This document shows, in pieces, positions 24,501 through 30,500 of a stretch of 64,000 bases of DNA. A model generated the notes under the pieces. The model was not told the DNA's origin. It worked only from the letters and a program-made list of their open reading frames with translations, and made no database searches. The stretch's first letter is position 1, and each line of letters begins with the position of its first letter. The stretch spans positions 22,501 to 86,500 of the forward strand of contig JBAMJV010003786.1 of the NCBI GenBank assembly GCA_037951105.1, given 5' to 3'. Source of the stretch: Echinarachnius parma. Lineage: Eukaryota; Echinodermata; Echinoidea; Clypeasteroida; Echinarachniidae. The translations under genes were made by a program, and so were the position numbers.

Positions 24501-27500
24501 TTACTTCAGGTGATTCAATAATAAACTCGGCGTTTATGAAATGCCGGCCCTCGTACTTCGTCTTAACATATTCCGACACACAAAGGGTGCTGTGGGCATG
24601 GCCAATTATTATTTTGTTCCCCTTGTATATGCTCGAGATCCCACCATTTGGAGTCAGGCGCACACCCGATCTTTCAAGAATATATCCTTGTTGAAGCAAC
24701 GATTCGCTGCTTCTCTCGCCATTAAATATTTATTGTATTGTTTCCCTATATTACACATGCTACCACACCAGACAACGAAAACCCAGCTTTCCTGACTTGC
24801 CCGGACTCGATCTCTGTCAACATATACTCGGCCTCACAAACGGTCCCCATCACGTGGTCAGAGCCTACAGCCAGTGATAACTCTGGTGATGTCGACATAA
24901 CACTAGCGAGTGGGAGTCCCAGTACTGGATCGAGGTTTGGTGTCGGTGACAGCACCATAACGTACATCGCAAGGGACGGGGCTGGCAACACTGTCTCGAC
25001 ATGTCAGTTCACGGTCAGCGTGCAGCTCAAATCTGGTAAACCATCTGTAATTTATTGTTTTATATTGCATTTTCTTTTTCAAAGAATTTTGTATTAATTT
25101 TATCAAGTTTTTTATCTAGCTTCACTGAAAATATTAAGCGTATTGAATCTTGATCTCAAAACATTTTAATCTCTTTTTACTGGACTTCTTAATTTCTTAA
25201 ACATTTAATTAAATCACACCTATCAAGATTTTTAGTTTTTCTCATGACTCTTAATGACTCAAGAGGTCAAGCTTATGATAAAGAGGCAATTGAAGATGAC
25301 AACAAACTACAAGTAAAACCATTTTTTAAAGCGACGTTATATGTACAATTTTACTTCTTTGTATATTGGCTCTGACAGATGCTGTCCAGTGTAGAGGGCA
25401 GGTGGCACTAAACATGATGCCAGGTTTGACGTCTCTTCTTGACTCGCCTAGCTGGCATGGAAAGTGATGTAAAATCTTAAACCACGTATCAGAGATTTGT
25501 TGAAATCTTCTAAGAACTTGACTTGCCTAGCCAGTATGAAAAGTGATGTTTAACCTTGAAATTACGACATAGTTATATCTATTTTGAAAATAAAATTGGT
25601 AGTGACGCTATACATACAATTTTACCACTGGTATATTTTCTTTGACAGACGCGATACAACTGAGAGGGCGGGTGACACTGAACATGCTGCAATGTTTGGC
25701 GTCTCTTCTTGACTCGCCTAGCTTGCATGGAAAGTGATGTAAAATCTTAAACCACGTATCAGAGATTTGTTGAAATCGGCAGTGAAGTTATACGTACAAT
25801 TTTACTACTCATTAATTTGCTCTAACAGAAGCGATACAGCTGAGAGGGCAGGTGACACTGACCATGGTCCGAGGTTTGGCGGCTTCTTCTACGGACTCAA
25901 TTCGCCTATCCAGCCTTGAAAGTGATGTAAGACAATGATTATTGTAATATGATTTACCAATCTTCATCTTATCAGTGTCCCTATATGCTTGTATAATATT
26001 CTCATTAAACTGAATAATTGAACAAATGTAGCACTCACGAAGTTTAAATCATATGTAGCTCGTCAAGATTGAATCTTGCTTCCTTGGACTTGTTAATAGT
26101 GTATTTAAGAGTTGCACCATGCATAAATGTAATTTTTACTTTACATCAAACATTTATTTGTTATCTATTTTACCATATATGGTTATGATTATGTTAATAT
26201 ACCTAATTCAACTTTCAGTAGTACAGGACAAAATTATTACTAACTAAGTAATACATACTGAATTCAACATTTTCTCATTCATCATTAAAAATTGTTCTAC
26301 CAAACTACTTTTTACCCATAGCTGAATGATTATTTCCGACGGGATACCATTCTTGCGGAGAACTTCCTATATTTCACTATGAGGAGTACTCAGGCCGTAG
26401 GGAACAGCGGCAACCTTTTGGTCGAGTATGATATGTACCTCTGCGCGCCTTCGTTCTACAACAAGGGAGATATCATAGCCGCTTTCCATAGTGCGCTGAC
26501 CAATGGAAATGCTTTCCCGACTTCGAACATCGTCGTAGAGGACAGTTTTGATATGTGTAAGTTTATAGCTTGGCTAAATTCAGTCATGCGGTGTCAAAAT
26601 AAATCAATATTTTCATCGCATAACCGTTACGTCTCAGGACGCGATTGGTCGATATGGGAGAAATTTCATGTACATCTATTACTAAATTTTCTTGCGATGT
26701 TATGTTCACCGTTTTAGTTTATTTGTAGACGGGTGTAATTTACAAGGTTGTAATACCTTTGTTGTCAGCAACATTATGGAAAGTTCAGTGGGGATTTGAC
26801 ATGCTATTTCGTGAAGACAAAAGTACCTCAACTACGTCTCGGGACCTACACAATTCCCTCGGAAGCATGACGAATATCTCGCAGAGGAACATTTCGTAAT
26901 GTTCGCACTACCCACTGTTTGATTGAAAACAGCTTTTATCATAAGATTTGAAAGATGTTCTTCTTGCGTCTTAGAATAGTAGAGCGGTAAATAATAAATA
27001 TGTCTTGTTCTACGGTACCATTACATTAAGTTGTACCATAATGTTTATTTCCATGTAATATGTTCATGGTATCATCTCCTTGATTGTACTTATATACCTA
27101 CAGCATTAAAAGAGTTCCGAGGTTCCTTCACACTGAGAAGCATCGCAACCCCAGGGACTATCAGTGTTGATTTCACCACGTGTTGCTCCGATCCGAGCAG
27201 TGAAGGGTACCGAAGTCTCGTAAACAGAGTCCAAACCTTTGTGAGTATCCCTGTTTTATGAATCATTTACGCGAGAAGATAACTCTTTCCCCCAGTCCCA
27301 GAGTCATGTCCAACCCCGGGCCCCTCCTCTCACAAGAATATATATTAGTTCACAATCATCTTCTAGTAACTGCTCTCTCGGTATTATCTCACTCATCTTC
27401 CTATATCAAGCTGCATCGCGCTTTCAGCAGTATGACTGGCTATCGGATGGTCAGGGTTCTCCCGTTACGGAGCGGAAGTGTCGTCGTCCCTTTTACCGTG

Positions 27501-30500
27501 ACCTTTGACGACTCCACTACTGCCTCGACGAATGACGTCATTGCAGAATTTAACGCCGCTGTGACTGTGGGGTCGCTGGAACTCAATGGAGGAGTAGCAA
27601 CGGGACTGTACCCAACGCAGACACTGCCTTATGTAACGATCGAAGGTGAAAATCGCTCTTGAAGCTTTAACAGGATGGGAGAGAAGGAGAATGGAATATC
27701 TAGTACACCCCTGTCGGAAATGGTGACCCTGAGTTCCTTGATGGGATTTATACATATTTATACATATTGATACAAACATCGCCAACACACAGCTCAAGTA
27801 TATAGGCCAAATCGAAAAAAAGGAAATGCAATCTCAAAACATCATACAATGTACATTCACATTCACATTAGGTTAGAGAAATACCTAAAATCAATCTGCT
27901 AAATAACAGATTCAAAATTTTGCCATTTCCGTAAAAATAACATTAACAGTATTTAACCAAAATGGAAGTTGAATAGCCTTTTTGAGATAAAGCAGATACG
28001 TGGGTTTTCTCGAAGTTTAAAGGGATAGTTGAGTTTTGGTATAGAGGGCATGAAATGGCTGAAATATCCATAAACATAACCATTTGTAATAATTGTGGAG
28101 CCCCACAATTATTCGAAAATGTTGAACCAGCCGGCCGTTAAATTATTATTTTTATAATGCTTCCTATTTTCAGAAATTTACAAAAGAGGTTTTTAAATAG
28201 TTGTTGATTATCTCTCTATCTAATCACTATTTCAACAAAACATCACATGCGCATTATTTTATTTAAAATGTGTTTAGAGAGCGCCCTCTTGAGTTTTAAC
28301 GGCTCTTTTTGAATGATAACAGGCTTTTTACTTAGTCATTTGTAATTTTGTATTCCTTTCGAGCATGGTGGAGTTATACATATTAGTTTGTAATGTAAGG
28401 GTACATGTCTCGGTTACTAAAATTCAGTTTGACCAAAACTACTCTCTTTACCAAAACTCAACTATCCCTCTAAGTTAATTTGAGAGAACATTGTCAAAAT
28501 CTTGAGAGAAAGTTTCAAGATTAGGGTGAGGGCAACACGCATAGTTATAGCAGTTTATAGCATGTATGTATTGTTGAATAGAAAGTAAATAACCAAGAAT
28601 AATTTGTTGTTTTGTTTAATTAATATACAATATTTCATTTGATTGCAGAGGTGTGTCCAGCTAGTTACTGTTTGAATGGCGGAACCTGCACTCTGACGAA
28701 CGTTGGCTCTACGTATGACTCCCAGTGCACAAGGTAACGCTTAAAGATTTCAATCAAATAATAGCACGGGGGACAAGAGACGACTACTTTCCATTTGGCT
28801 AAGCTCCTGATGAAGTTGGCAATACTGTGAATATCGCTCTCGGTATTAGCAGCCAGGGTGAATCCAATAATCTTCAGGCGGGAACTGTCCTTTATGTGGG
28901 TATCTTGAAGGAGTGCAGCGGTGGGTATATGTGCGTCTGGAGAAGGTACTCAATAACGTTTATCTTGGCCTCAGTGAGCCCTTCCACATTTATAGCTGCA
29001 TAATGGTGATGCCGATCCGTATGCCATCTGATGATGCCCGCCCTGACATGCAAGGGCACGTGTTGTGGGTTGGCAACGGGCTGCATGATTGGAGGTGAAG
29101 AGTCCAAACTCGCAACGTTAAATAGGTAACTCAGGGAAACTGCTTCTAAGTGATGTTACTGCACCATTGATGTTGCTAGCCCTGGTAGTTCTCATTCGCC
29201 TGAACTAGTTGGACTACTCAGTAGCCAAGGCCCACCACGAGGAGGCTGACAACTTGGACCCCACAATGAGATCACATACGACAAAGAGCCTCGGTTACCA
29301 ATAGTTATATAATTCACAAATTGAGATGGATTCTATTGTGTGAACATCAATCGTTTTACCCGATGATATGATGGGAAGTTGTGCAGATCCACTGTCTAAT
29401 TACTTTTAACGTTGTTGCATGGTACGTTCCTTGCATTTAATATTTAATATTTGGCTGTTATCATTTTATTCCGTAGCTGTGACTCTGGGTATACAGGGGA
29501 ACGATGTGAGGTGACGCCTGGTACTCCAAGCGGGGGCGGTGGTGAGTTAAATAGATATATCACAACAAATTGGGGAAATGTCCTTTTTTATTTTAAATTC
29601 CTATGTAATTCTCAATAACTTATTAAAAAAAAAATACAGTTTCCATCTAAATAAACGAACAACAGAACAGTCTTAGTTGATAAATTCGTTCCGATTAATT
29701 TTTTTAAGGATACCATACCAATACTATCATATCAGCGTCAAATAAAAGTATCGACATTGTACTTGTTAAGTTACAATAAATCACTATGCAGAATGTAGAT
29801 AATGTAAATCACAACGTTGCAATAGATCCCAGAATTTAGAAAGTGATAATGTTTGGGCAACTATTGCATGACCTATCTTGCTCTTGCGATATAGGACAAT
29901 CATGTAGAAAACACACAAACGAACAAACAAAGAAACAAACAAACACACAAAGAAACAAACAAACACACAGACGAACAAACCAACTTTGTTTCGTCATGAC
30001 CAATAATCATACGAACATTTTCTTCCCTTAAATATGTTATCAAGGTACGTCGCTTAGCACGGGTGCCATCGTCGGTATCGTATTGGGAGTGGTCTCTTTC
30101 CTTCTCCTTCTCCTCATCTGTTGCTGCTGCTGCATGTTCCTCCTGAGTGCTTGGCCTCGGAAGAAACAACCGGAGTTGTCTATTGTGTCTTGGCTGTATG
30201 ACACATTGTATCGTTACGTCATGGTACATGCTCACACAAGTATTTTTTCATGTTTGTATTAAATCTGTCAACAGGTCAAGGTATCTCGCTTAGCACTGGA
30301 GCCATTATCGGTATCGTACTGGGTGTGGTCTCTTTCCTTCTCCTTCTCCTCATCTGTTGCTGCTGCTGCATGTTCCTCATGAGTGCTGGACCGCGGAAGA
30401 GACAACCCGAGTACATGCACCACCATCCCATGGTCCTGATGGCCAGGCCTCGGGTAAATTAAATACACTCATAAAGACTCGACCCAGCATATGTGGTATA

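Noticed and set aside
29784-30031. Phe/Val/Cys-rich minus-strand frame and its plus-strand shadow
   Set aside because: It is a translated (ACAAACAA)n low-complexity stretch in an intron.
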